Both the position numbers and the translations under genes were made by a program. Below are positions 37,254-47,387 of a stretch of DNA of 64,000 nucleotides, in pieces. Source of the stretch: Acidiflorens sp963841945 (GTDB lineage Bacteria; Acidobacteriota; Terriglobia; Terriglobales; Acidobacteriaceae); the NCBI GenBank assembly GCA_963841945.1, contig CAWJFC010000021.1, forward strand, positions 334,892 to 398,891, in the 5' to 3' direction. Each line of letters begins with the position of its first letter. Position 1 is the first letter of the stretch. The notes under the pieces were generated by a model. That model worked only from the letters and a program-made list of their open reading frames with translations. It made no database searches and had not been told where the DNA came from.

Positions 37254-38318
37254 ATGAGCAGGAACAAAATTCGCGTTCTGATCGTGGATGACTCCGCCGT
37301 GGTTCGCCAGACCCTGAGCGATGTGCTGTCCTCCGATCCCGAGATCGAGGTCGTCGCCACTGCCGCTGACCCATTTGTGGCCGCCGAGCGCATCCGCGAA
37401 CAGATCCCGGATGTCATCACCCTCGACATCGAAATGCCGCGCATGGATGGGCTGACGTTCTTGCAGAAGCTCATGTCGCAGCACCCGATTCCGGTGGTGA
37501 TCTGTTCGAGCCTCGCCGAAGAAGGCGCGCAAAGCACGATGCAGGCGCTGGAGTATGGCGCGGTCGAGATTATTACCAAACCGCGCATGGGCAGCAAGCA
37601 ATTTCTGGAGGATTCCCGCATCGCCCTTTGTGACGCTGTCAAATCGGCGGCGGCGGCGCAGGTACGCCTCATTCGTCCCAGTAAGAAGGTCCAGCCCAAA
37701 CTTACCGCCGATGCGATTCTTTCTCCGGCTACCCACGCCATGGCGGAGACGACGGAAAAGGTTGTCGCTATCGGTGCTTCGACTGGCGGAACGGAAGCGC
37801 TCAAAACCTTATTGGAGACGCTTCCTCCCGATGCGCCCGGTATTGTCATCGTGCAGCACATGCCGGAACTGTTCACCCGTGCCTTCGCCAACCGTCTGAA
37901 CACCTTGTGCCAGATCACCGTGAAGGAAGCGGAAACGAATGACACGGTTCTGCGCGGACGCGCCCTGATCGCGCCCGGCAATCATCACTTGCTGCTCAAA
38001 CGAAGCGGCGCCCGTTATTACGTCGAAATTAAGGATGGACCTCTGGTCTGCCGCCATCGCCCCTCGGTGGATGTCCTGTTTCGTTCCGCCGCCCGTTATG
38101 CCGGACAGAATGCGGTTGGCGTGATTCTAACGGGCATGGGCGACGACGGCGCCTGCGGCATGTTGGAGATGAAGCAGGCCGGGGCCGTCACGATTGCCCA
38201 GGATGAAGCCACCTGCGTGGTTTTCGGAATGCCGAAAGAGGCCATCAAGCGCAATGCGGTCGACAAAGTGCTCCCTTTGGAAGCCGTGGCTGGCGCGATT
38301 CTAGTGCACGCTCGATGA
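37254..38318 (+). CDS. cheB: Chemotaxis methylesterase/glutamine amidase CheB
   Basis: Receiver domain (VLIVDDSAVVRQTL, phospho-acceptor D58 in TLDIEMPRMDG) joined to the esterase with catalytic S176 (GASTGGTEA), H202 (VQHMP) and D298 (GMGDDGA). Together with CheR and CheD it completes an adaptation module. 354 residues. It starts 43 bases after cheD. Confidence 0.96.
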   Translation: MSRNKIRVLIVDDSAVVRQTLSDVLSSDPEIEVVATAADPFVAAERIREQIPDVITLDIEMPRMDGLTFLQKLMSQHPIPVVICSSLAEEGAQSTMQALEYGAVEIITKPRMGSKQFLEDSRIALCDAVKSAAAAQVRLIRPSKKVQPKLTADAILSPATHAMAETTEKVVAIGASTGGTEALKTLLETLPPDAPGIVIVQHMPELFTRAFANRLNTLCQITVKEAETNDTVLRGRALIAPGNHHLLLKRSGARYYVEIKDGPLVCRHRPSVDVLFRSAARYAGQNAVGVILTGMGDDGACGMLEMKQAGAVTIAQDEATCVVFGMPKEAIKRNAVDKVLPLEAVAGAILVHAR

Positions 38319-38331
38319 CGGAACGGAGGTG

Positions 38332-40071
38332 ATGACCATCGCGACCACAACCCAAATCGTTCCCGTCGTCGAGAAGGCCATCGGCGAACTGGAGGAGATG
38401 GCGCGCATCGTCGAGGCCGGTGTGGCCTCTGCCGCCACCGCGTTCAAGGGATTGGCGGATCACTCTGACGCCGTCCTCAATCTGGCGGGAGCCATCGTCT
38501 CCTGCGTCGAGAGTGAAGAGGTTGCCTCCGTCCTCCCGCGTGTGCAGAGCCTGGGTGCCGCCGCCAAACAGTTTATCGCCCTCCGAATCGAGGCGACGGC
38601 TGGGATTTTGGAGACGGTAGCCCGGGAGGTCAAGCTGCTCGACCAACTTTCCGAAGTCGCCGGCCTGCAGGAGGGAACCGCTCTCGAAATCAAGGCATTA
38701 AGCGTTCTCACCAATATTGAGGTCGCTCGCATCGGCACGGTTGGCGGCGGCTTTCGCTACCTTGCCAACGAACTCGCCAATTTTTCCAAATCCGTGATCG
38801 AAGACACCCAGGTTCTCGCCAGCCAGACGAACACCCGCCGGGCTTCCGTCAAAGAGACCCGAGTTCTGCTCGCTACCGAACTTCCACACATGCGGGAAGA
38901 ACTGGCGCGCATCGAGACCGGCCTGGGGAAAGCGCTGGAGGACGTCGATGCCAGTCTCTCCGAGCTCTTGCGCGCACCCATGCAATTCCGAACCGGTGTC
39001 GAAGATGTCGCCCACCAGATTAACGGTGTCGTTTCGGCCATTCAGAATCACGACATCAATCGCCAGATGAGCGAACACGTGCGCGAGTCCCTGGCGCTCA
39101 TCTCCAGCAGAATGCGGGATGCCGGGGAGGGAGAGCGCGAACTCGCCCAAGAACTTCCCCTGGCCTATGCCGGCCTGGCCATCCAGTCCTGCCAATTGAG
39201 AACCATCAAAGACGCGGTCGCCGACTGGACCTCCCGAACTCGCACGTGCAGCCAGAACATCCTGCGGGTCAGCGCCGCGGAAGTGGTTGGAATTGGCCCC
39301 GTCGTGCTCGAGCAGGAGCACAAACTCTCCCGCCACCTCGCGCAAATCGAACACCTCGAACACCAGAGCCAGGTCTACAGCCGGAAGATTCAACAGAGTC
39401 TCGCAGGCCTTTCAAATCTGGCCCAGTTGGTCGGTGAGCATCTGCGAAGGTCGCAATCGATTCGCGACCGCCTGCGGCTGCTCGCCTTCAATTCCATCAT
39501 CGAGGCCGACCACTTGGGCGTACAGGCGGGGGCGATCCTGGCCATCTCGCAAAGCATCAAGGAAATTTCAGAGGCCTGGGGCCGGGTGACGGATCAATCC
39601 GAACAGGCCAGGCAACAGATCCAGAGCCTGGTCGAGCATACCAATACCGTCCTCGAAGCCTTTTCCGACGCCGCCAACCAGGGATTGCAGGAAGCCGAGG
39701 CGAAGACCCGAGCCGCGCTCGACGGCTTGCGCCAGGCCGCGGAATTTGCCGGCCAGCAAGCGCACGAGATGCAAGCGGCCACCGAACGAATGCAGGCCAA
39801 GGTTTCGGAGGTAGGCCGCGCCGGTGAATTGCTCGACGCCAGCTTCAGCCGCGGCTACGCCGCTCTAAACGAAATCGAGGAGCTGACACAGCAACTGGAG
39901 AGCGATTACCCCGGAGTCAAGCATCAATACGACGCCGCTGAGGCCGAGCGTGTGTTCGCAGCTTTCTACACGACGGAACTGGAGCGCGAAGTCCTGCGCG
40001 CCTTTCTGACCGGAGGAGCTTTGCCGGTCGCGCAAGCATCAACGGCCGGCAATAGCGTGGAACTCTTTTGA
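38332..40071 (+). CDS. Divergent MCP-like coiled-coil protein between CheB and CheY
   Basis: 579 residues, soluble, almost wholly helical with long heptad-like stretches and no PAS, HAMP or membrane helix recognised. The segment RLRLLAFNSIIEADHLGVQAGAILAISQSIKEIS aligns by eye with an MCP hairpin tip (TNLLALNAAIEAARAGE...FAVVA-EVRKLAE), but the kinase-contact residues after IEA are changed. A second conserved-looking part is INGVVSAIQNHDINRQMSEHVRESL. GGAGGTG precedes the ATG closely (GTG 38329 also possible). It may be a degenerate receptor, a phosphatase of the CheZ kind, or a scaffold; none is proved. Start and frame are secure. Confidence 0.75.
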   Translation: MTIATTTQIVPVVEKAIGELEEMARIVEAGVASAATAFKGLADHSDAVLNLAGAIVSCVESEEVASVLPRVQSLGAAAKQFIALRIEATAGILETVAREVKLLDQLSEVAGLQEGTALEIKALSVLTNIEVARIGTVGGGFRYLANELANFSKSVIEDTQVLASQTNTRRASVKETRVLLATELPHMREELARIETGLGKALEDVDASLSELLRAPMQFRTGVEDVAHQINGVVSAIQNHDINRQMSEHVRESLALISSRMRDAGEGERELAQELPLAYAGLAIQSCQLRTIKDAVADWTSRTRTCSQNILRVSAAEVVGIGPVVLEQEHKLSRHLAQIEHLEHQSQVYSRKIQQSLAGLSNLAQLVGEHLRRSQSIRDRLRLLAFNSIIEADHLGVQAGAILAISQSIKEISEAWGRVTDQSEQARQQIQSLVEHTNTVLEAFSDAANQGLQEAEAKTRAALDGLRQAAEFAGQQAHEMQAATERMQAKVSEVGRAGELLDASFSRGYAALNEIEELTQQLESDYPGVKHQYDAAEAERVFAAFYTTELEREVLRAFLTGGALPVAQASTAGNSVELF

Positions 40072-40148
40072 CCTGCAGTTGTTGGACCTGAAGTCTGTAC
40101 TGAACGGGCGTCCGCGTCGCAAGCGCCGGAACCCCATGAGGCGACAAC

Positions 40149-40511
40149 ATGAGACGAATCTTAGCGGTCGACGATTCAACCAGCATTCGGCAAATGCTCA
40201 ACTTTACCTTGAACAAAGCGGGCTATGAGGTGGTCGAAGCGGTCGACGGCAAAGACGGGCTGGCCAAGGCGGGCGGCGGTAAGTTCGATCTCGTCATCAC
40301 CGATCTCAACATGCCCAACATGGACGGCATTCAAATGATCGCTGCCGTGCGCCAGTTGCCGGGATATTCGTTCACACCGATCCTCATGCTGACTACCGAA
40401 TCGCAGGCAGAAAAAAAAGATGCGGGACGCAAGGTGGGCGCGACCGGATGGATCGTGAAACCGTTCAACGCCGATCAGTTGGTTGCCGCCGTACAGAAGC
40501 TGGTGAAGTGA
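40149..40511 (+). CDS. cheY: Chemotaxis response regulator CheY
   Basis: A single receiver domain of 120 residues with the acidic pair DD at 8-9, phospho-acceptor D52 (VITDLNMPNMDG), T in MLTTES and K in IVKPFNADQ. It is the natural CheA target in this operon. The ATG lies 77 bases after the MCP-like gene. The output may be a pilus motor rather than a flagellum, as the pil genes are close and no flagellar genes are seen. Confidence 0.93.
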   Translation: MRRILAVDDSTSIRQMLNFTLNKAGYEVVEAVDGKDGLAKAGGGKFDLVITDLNMPNMDGIQMIAAVRQLPGYSFTPILMLTTESQAEKKDAGRKVGATGWIVKPFNADQLVAAVQKLVK

Positions 40512-40529
40512 GTGGCGCAGTAAATCCAG

Positions 40530-43500
40530 ATGGACTCCAATATAAAACTCGCGGCTCTTGATTCCACGTTGCCGGATTCTGCGCTCCCGCAAACTCCCAC
40601 GTGGAGCTCCGCGCCCTTCCATAAGCAAGTAATTCTGGCGGCCATCTTCTTCGTGATGCTTCCGGTTTTGGACGCCGCATCAACCGCCTCGCAATCCTGG
40701 GAGGGTGCGCCCACCTGGTATCTGCCCATCGGCTTGATTCTGGCTCTCATGTTGTGCGCTGGCCTGCGCTACCTGCCGCTGATCTTTCTGGCCAGTATGG
40801 TGGTGGCCGTCGTCCATGAGCACCGGGCGATCACCGCTTGGTCTTTGATCCCCGAATCTACCGTCGCCTACTTCGCCTACATCGTCGCGGTGATGCTCCT
40901 CCGAGGCCGGTGGCGCATCCATCCCAAGCTCAGCAATCTGCGCGACGTTGGCCGGTTCGCGCTGATTCTTTTTTCGGCGGCGATTCCCGCCGCCTTGTTC
41001 GGCACCTTCTGCCTGCTCAAAGATGGCCTCATCCGGCGCTCCGCAGTGCTCTCAACCGCGCTCGGATGGTGGGCGGGAGATGCGACTGCGATCGTTGCTT
41101 TTACTCCCTTCCTCCTTATCCATGTTGCGCCGCGGGTCAGCTCCTGGCTCGGTGCCGCGCCCGTTTCTGTGCCAGCGCCGCGCCCATGGCGTCATCCGAA
41201 TACGCTCCAGAGGGTGGAGCATGCGGCTCAATTCGCTTCCATTTTGGCGGCCATCTGGGTGGTGTTCGATGTTCCGGCTGCGATCCCCTATCAGCCTCTT
41301 TATCTCCTCTTCATCCCGGTGATTTGGGCTGCGGTTCGGTACGGCATCGCAGGCGCAGCGCTCACCACCTTTGTCATCAATCTCGCCATGATGTTTGCCG
41401 CCTGCCTGACCCACGCCTCCGGAGAAGGTTTGCCCCGGCTTCAACTCGCGATGCTGGCGCTTGGCCTGACCGGGCTGTGCGTGGGAGCGGTGGCTACCGA
41501 CCGTAAGCGTGCCGACCAGGCCATGCGAGAGAGCCTCGTCATCAGCGAACGAGCCCTGAAAGACCTCGCCGATCAAAAATTCGCGCTCGATCAGCACGCC
41601 ATCGTGACCGTGACTGACGTCCAGGGAACAATGACTTATGTGAACGACCAGTTCTGCAACATCAGCGGCTATGGCCGCGATGAGCTACTGGGGAAGAACC
41701 AGCGCATCCTCAACTCCGGCTACCATTCGAAGAGTTTTTTCCGTGAGCTGTTTCGCACCATCGCGCGCGGCAAAGTCTGGCACGGCGAGGTATGCAACCG
41801 TGCCAAGGACGGTTCGCTCTATTGGGTGGATACGACCATCGTGCCGTTTCTAGGGGATCACGGCAAACCGGTTCAGTATGTCGTCATCCGGACCAACATC
41901 ACCGAGCGCAGACGGGCGGAAGACGAATTGCAGCGCAGTGAGGCCTACCTGGCGGAGTCGCAAAGGCTCAGCCATATCGGTAGCTGGGCTTGGAATGTTG
42001 CCCAGGGGCAGGTCGTTTTCTGGTCCGAAGAACTCTATCGGATTTTTGGCATGGAACCTGGAAAAGTACCCGTCATGCCACAACAAGCCGAGGAACGGAT
42101 TCACCCGGAGGATTTGCCGATTTTCCATCGCATCTTCAGCGAAGCGATGGTTGAAAAAAACGCATATGAAGCGAACCTTCGGATCGTTCTTCCGGATGGG
42201 TCGACGAAAGCCATCCACAGTGTCGGCCATCCAGTCTTCGACGATGCCGGCCGCCTCGTCGAGTTTGTTGGCACCTGCATGGACGTCACCGAGCGCAAGC
42301 GCGCGGAAAAGGAACTTCGCCTCGCCCAGTTCTCCCTCGAGCATGCTTCGGAGGCCATCCATTGGGCGGACGCACACGGCCGCTTCGTCTATGCCAACCA
42401 GGCGGCTTGCCGTGCATTCGGATGCACCCTCGCAGAACTTCTCACCCTCTCCGTTTCGGATATCTCTCCACAGTTCCCGAACGAGAGTCTGGATCGTTTT
42501 CTGGGAGGATCTCAAAGCGCGGGGTTCAGTGACCCTCCAAAGTGTCCACGCGACTAAACAAGGGCACCTGTTTCCAGTCGAGCTAGCCGCGACCTACGTG
42601 CAGTTCGACGGAAAGGAATTCAGTTTCGCCATCTCTCGCGATATTACCCAACGGAAATTGGCCGACCAGGAAATGCGCCAGGCCAGGGAAGCCGCCGAAG
42701 CGGCCAACCGCGCCAAGAGCCAGTTCCTCGCCAACATGAGCCATGAGATCCGCACTCCGATGAATGGCGTGATTGGCGTTGCCGGCCTCCTGCTCGATAC
42801 CCAACTCACGCCCGAGCAGCGCCAGTATGCCGAAATCGTCCGCAGCAGTGGGGAGGCTCTGCTGGCCGTCATCAACGATATTCTGGATTTCTCCAAAATC
42901 GAAGCCCGCAAGTTGACTCTGGAAACCACCGACTTTGATTTGAGTACCGTATTGCGAGATGCGACCGCATTATTGGCGATCAAGGCCTCGGAGAAGGGGC
43001 TAGCGCTGACCTGTGAACTGGAACCGGGCATTCCAACCCGGTTGCGCGGCGATCCGGGCCGCCTGCGTCAGATCCTCGTCAACCTCATCGGTAACGCGGT
43101 CAAGTTCACTCCGCAGGGCGACGTGGTGACGAGCGTGAAGAGCGAGATGGAAGATGAACGCACGGTATCCCTCCTCTTCTCGGTGCAAGACACGGGCATT
43201 GGTTTTCGCCAGGAACGAGCCTCCAGTCTCTTCCAGCCGTTCGTGCAGGACGATGCCACAAGCACCCGCCGATTCGGCGGCACCGGACTCGGTCTGGCCA
43301 TCACCAAGGAACTGGTTGAACTGATGGGAGGCCAAATCCGCGTCAAAAGCGAAGAAGGGAAGGGCTCCACCTTCTGGTTTACGGTTGCATTTGAAAAGCA
43401 GGCGCAATGCGGCGCAATGGCGGCTGTGGCAGGTGGAGCGCCGGTAACGGCGCGTGCCGTGTCCCGCGAGCAGCCGGATCGAGTCTACGACAAGACACGC

Positions 43501-44274
43501 ATGCGAATCCTGGTTGCCGAGGATAATCCGACCAACCAGGAAGTGGCCCTGGCCATTCTGCGCAAGTTTGGCTATCGCGCCGATGTGGTGGCCAACGGCG
43601 TCGACGCTCTCCTGGCGCTCCGCGAAGCCGATTACGACGTTGTCCTTATGGACTGCATGATGCCGGAGATGGATGGCTACGAGGCTACACGGCGCATCCG
43701 CGACAGCGCCAATGGCGTGCGCAATCCCGCCATTGCGATCATCGCCATGACGGCGGATGCGATGAGTGGGGACCGCGAACGATGTCTGCAGGCTGGGATG
43801 AATGATTACCTGGCCAAGCCGGTTGAGCCGCATGCGCTCGCCGCGCTCCTGGAAAAATTGCTGACCGAATCCGGCGCCCGCGGCGAGGACAAATCGGCTG
43901 ACGGTCCAGCTTCAATCCACACCTTCAACCGGGAGAAACTGCTCGCCCGCCTCATGAACGATGAAGTCCTCGCGGGCAAAATCATCGCCGGCTTCCTGGA
44001 GGATCTCCCTCGCCAGTTGTTGGCACTGCGAAGTCACCTGGAGAAGGGCGATGCGCCGGGCGCACAGATGCTCGCCCACACGCTCAAAGGAGCTGCGGCC
44101 ACGGTTTCCGCCGAGTCCATGACGGAGTTCTGCCTTGAAGTGCAGAAAGCGGCGGGCGCAAACGAAATCGGCGTCGCTTTGGCGGCGCTGCTACGGCTGG
44201 AAGAAGAATTCGAACGGTTGCAGGTAGCACTCAAGCAGGCCGGGCTGCCGGCATTGATTACAGGAGGAACTTAA
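40530..44274 (+). CDS. MASE1 hybrid histidine kinase (PAS-HK-REC-Hpt), frameshifted
   Basis: A BarA-like phosphorelay protein of about 1247 residues when one extra base near 42501 is ignored. Frame 1: MASE1 membrane domain of about eight helices (residues 30-320; TWYLPIGLILALML, LGWWAGDATAIVAFTP), then PAS/PAC units (VTVTDVQGTMTYVNDQFCNISGYGRDELLGKN; SHIGSWAWNVAQGQVVFWSEELYRIFG; IHWADAHGRFVYANQAACRAFG). Frame 2 continues EDLKARGSVTLQSV, then HisKA (FLANMSHEIRTPMNGVIG), HATPase_c, receiver (VVLMDCMMPEMDGYEA) and Hpt (MLAHTLKGAAATV). The second frame has no start of its own. Partner: the next gene. Confidence 0.88.
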
Positions 44275-44278
44275 GCAC

Positions 44279-44671
44279 ATGCGCACATTAATCGTTGAAG
44301 ATGACTTTACCAGCCGCCTTCTTCTCCAGACATTTCTCTCGCGCTATGGCGATTGCCACGTTGCCGTCAATGGCAAAGAAGCCGTGGCCGCATTTTCCCT
44401 GGCGCAAAACACCGGGCAACTTTACGACCTGATCTGCATGGATATCATGATGCCCGAAATGGATGGCCAGGCTGCGATCAAAGAAATCCGCAAGCTCGAA
44501 GAGGCCGGAGGCACCCTTTCCACGAACGGCGTAAAGATCATCATGACCACCGCGCTCGACGATGTGAAGAATGTGATGCAATCCTTCAAGTCATTGTGCG
44601 ACGCCTATCTCTTCAAGCCGATCGATACCGCAAAATTGCTGGCCCACATCAAGGAGTTTCGCCTCGTTTAG
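44279..44671 (+). CDS. Single-domain response regulator
   Basis: 130-residue receiver: MRTLIVEDDFTSRLLL, phospho-acceptor D55 (LICMDIMMPEMDGQ), T in IIMTTALDD and K in LFKPIDTAK. It begins four bases after the hybrid kinase stop, so it probably receives phosphate from that kinase's Hpt domain. No output domain. Confidence 0.92.
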   Translation: MRTLIVEDDFTSRLLLQTFLSRYGDCHVAVNGKEAVAAFSLAQNTGQLYDLICMDIMMPEMDGQAAIKEIRKLEEAGGTLSTNGVKIIMTTALDDVKNVMQSFKSLCDAYLFKPIDTAKLLAHIKEFRLV

Positions 44672-44828
44672 ATTGACCAAAGACGGCTATTGCCAAATAG
44701 CAGATTGAAAAACGAAAGATGTGCAGCGCCTTCGCGCCCTCTCGCTCATCTGGAGCGACCGTGGCCGACTCGGCGTAAAATGGTCATCTTCCTCTCCACG
44801 CTGACGCGTGGAAGATGGGAGCTGCCCA

Positions 44829-45747
44829 ATGCCCCACGCCCGCCTTGATCTCCCGGAATGCTGGCCCGCGCTGCCCCTCGACTCGTGGCAGGACACCTAT
44901 GCGACTCTTCACATGTGGACCCAGATTGTTGGCAAAGTTCGGCTGCGCCTGACTCCGCTCGTGAACCACTGGTGGAATGTTCCCTTCTACGTCACCAGCA
45001 GGGGGCTGACCACCTCTCGAATCCCGTATGGTGCGAAGTCATTCGAGGTCACGTTCGACTTTCTCCGGCACCAACTTGTACTGGAGACGAGCGATGGAAC
45101 AGTAAGAACCCTCCCGCTCGTGCCCATGATCGGTCGCCGAGTTTTATGGCTCGTTCATGGAAATGCTTCGTTCGGCGGATATCGACGTGAAAATCTGGCG
45201 AATGCCCGTGGAAATCCCCGATCCCATTCCCTTCGACCAGGATCGGACGCATCATTCGTACGATGCCAGATCAGTGGGAAAATTTTGGCGAATTTTGTTA
45301 TCGGCAGATTCCGTCTTTCATGAATTCAGATCTCGCTTCATCGGCAAATCGAGCCCGGTTCATTTTTTCTGGGGAAGCTTCGATCTCGCGGTCACCCGTT
45401 TTTCCGGTCGCCGCGCTCCCGCACGCCCAGGAGCCGATGCGATAACGCGCGAAGCCTATTCGCACGAGGTCAGCAGCGTCGGTTTCTGGCCCGGCGGCGG
45501 TGATGTCAAAGAAGCCGCATTTTATTCCTATATGGCTCCCGAGCCCGAGGGATTCAAAGATGCCGCGGTTCGGCCCGGCGCCGCGCACTATGCCCCGAAG
45601 CTAAGCGAATTTCTCCTGATGTACGAAGACGTTCGGAAGTCCGAATCGCCCACAGCCGCGCTCCTCGATTTTTGCCAAAGCACCTATGAGGCCGGCGCAA
45701 ACCTCGGCAACTGGGATCGCAGTTCGCTCGAGCGACCCCAAACCTGA
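44829..45747 (+). CDS. DUF5996-like protein, frameshifted
   Basis: Two frames join into one protein of about 305 residues. The first gives LPLDSWQDTYATLHMWTQIVGKVRLRL, NHWWNVPFYVTSRGLTTSRIPYG and FDFLRHQLVLET; after PLVPM the next frame continues SVAEFYGSFMEMLRSADIDVKIW, HSYDARSVGKFWRIL, SPVHFFWGSFDLAVTRFSGR and YSHEVSSVGFWPGG. One extra base at about 45129 explains the break. The pattern matches DUF5996, an unstudied family, from memory. The ATG at 44829 follows GGGAG. Unlike the upstream gene it has no signalling motif. Confidence 0.78.
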
Positions 45748-45750
45748 CGG

Positions 45751-45795
45751 CCCGAACCGAAAGCCCGAACCGAAAATCTGAACCGAAAGTCTGAA
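45751..45795. repeat. 13-14-bp intergenic repeat
   Basis: Units CCCGAACCGAAAG (45751), CCCGAACCGAAAAT (45764), CTGAACCGAAAGT (45778) and a partial CTGAACC follow the stop of the DUF5996-like gene. Confidence 0.7.
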
Positions 45796-45935
45796 CCTCC
45801 CCTCTCGCCGCTGGCGCTCGAGCCTTGCCCTCCGCAACTTGCCAGAATCCAGGATGCCTGGAGTAGCATCTCATTCTCCTGTCGAGAAAGCTTCTGTCCC
45901 TGGGGTTAAGAAAAAATCAAGGAGACTCTCCTTTG

Positions 45936-47384
45936 ATGTTCAGTCGCCATCGCCGTCACTTTTGCCTATTGGGCGGCCTGCTGATTTGTGCGGCAGGCAT
46001 TTCACACGCGCAAACCGAAACGACTCCCCCTTCCAGTAGTCCGGGTCAACCGATCCCCGGAACGGGCGGCGTGAGTTCCTTTGCGGGCAGCGTGCCACAG
46101 AAACTCGTTCCCGGAGTTATGCCGCTTTCGCTGCGAGACGCCATCGACCGGGGATTAAAACAAAATCTCGGCCTGTTGCTGTCGAGCGCGGACATTCGCT
46201 CGGCGCGCGGGCAGCGCTGGGAGCAACTCAGCGCTCTCCTCCCGCATGTCACGGCGGACCCCTATGTGGGGGAGTCGAAGATCAACATCGACGAGGCCGG
46301 ATTCGCCGGCCTGGCGAGTTTGTTTCATATCTCGCCCTCGATCGGTCCTTTCTCATACTTCGACGCGCGCGCCAATGTGACCCAAACTCTATTCGATTGG
46401 AAGTCGATCAACGCCACCCGCGCAGCCGGAAAAAATTTGAAGTCCGCCGACTATACCTTCAAAGACGCGCGCGACCTGGTTGTGCTCGCCGTTGGCTATA
46501 CCTATTTGCAGGCGATCGCCGATGAAGCCCGGGTCGAAACGGCCGACGCGCAAGTCAAGACGGCAAAGGCGGTCTACGATCAGGCGGCGGATCAGGTGAG
46601 CGCCGGCACCTCGCCCGACATCGACGGCCTGCGTGCGAAGGTCGAACTTCAGACTCGTCAGCAGCAGTTGATCCAGGCGAGGAATAACTTCGCCATCCAG
46701 AAGCTGACTGTCGCACGTGTCATCGGTTTAGCGCCGGGCCAGGAATTCGAACTCACCGATAAATCTCCCTACCAGCCCTTCGATGGCATGACAATCGACG
46801 AAGCCTTGAAGCGCGCCTATGCCTCCCGGTCGGATTATCAAGCCGCCATGATGGACGTGCGCGCGGCGGAGTTCACCAGAAAAGCCGCCATCGCCGGCTA
46901 TCTTCCGTCTCTCTCCATGAATGCCGATTATGGCTTGGGTGGTGCGCATCCCTCCACCGCCACGCCGGTTGCCGACGTGCGCGCGACCCTCTCGATTCCC
47001 ATCTTTCAGGGTGGCAGAGTTCACGGCGATGTTTTGCAAGCCGAGGCGAGACTCGATCAAAGCCGAGAACGACTGGAGAATCTGCGTGCGCAAGTCGACG
47101 CCGATGTTCGCACCGCATTGCTGAACCTCCAGTCGGCGGCGGACCAGGTAAATGTCGCGCGCAGCAATATCGATTTGGCGGAACAAACCTTGGTGCAATC
47201 GCGCGATCGCTTCAGCGCGGGCGTCACGGACACCGTGGAAGTAGTGCAATCGCAGGAGGCTGTCGCCAGCGCCCACGAGCAGTACATCTCGAGTCTCTAT
47301 AACTATAATTACTCAAAAATTTCGCTCGCCCGAGCGTTGGGACTTGCCGAACAAGGGGTCAAAGAATTTTTCAAAGGACAATAA
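45936..47384 (+). CDS. TolC-family outer membrane efflux protein
   Basis: Outer-membrane channel of a tripartite pump. A signal peptide (FCLLGGLLICAAGISHAQ) is followed by two OEP repeats: LSLRDAIDRGLKQNLGLLLSSADIRSARG with DARANVTQTLFDWKS, and SLSMNADYGLGG with SIPIFQGGRVHGDVLQAEARLDQS. 482 residues. The ATG at 45936 follows AAGGAGACTCTCCTTTG and is preferred over the TTG before it. The next two genes provide the adaptor and transporter. Confidence 0.93.
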   Translation: MFSRHRRHFCLLGGLLICAAGISHAQTETTPPSSSPGQPIPGTGGVSSFAGSVPQKLVPGVMPLSLRDAIDRGLKQNLGLLLSSADIRSARGQRWEQLSALLPHVTADPYVGESKINIDEAGFAGLASLFHISPSIGPFSYFDARANVTQTLFDWKSINATRAAGKNLKSADYTFKDARDLVVLAVGYTYLQAIADEARVETADAQVKTAKAVYDQAADQVSAGTSPDIDGLRAKVELQTRQQQLIQARNNFAIQKLTVARVIGLAPGQEFELTDKSPYQPFDGMTIDEALKRAYASRSDYQAAMMDVRAAEFTRKAAIAGYLPSLSMNADYGLGGAHPSTATPVADVRATLSIPIFQGGRVHGDVLQAEARLDQSRERLENLRAQVDADVRTALLNLQSAADQVNVARSNIDLAEQTLVQSRDRFSAGVTDTVEVVQSQEAVASAHEQYISSLYNYNYSKISLARALGLAEQGVKEFFKGQ

Positions 47385-47387
47385 AAA

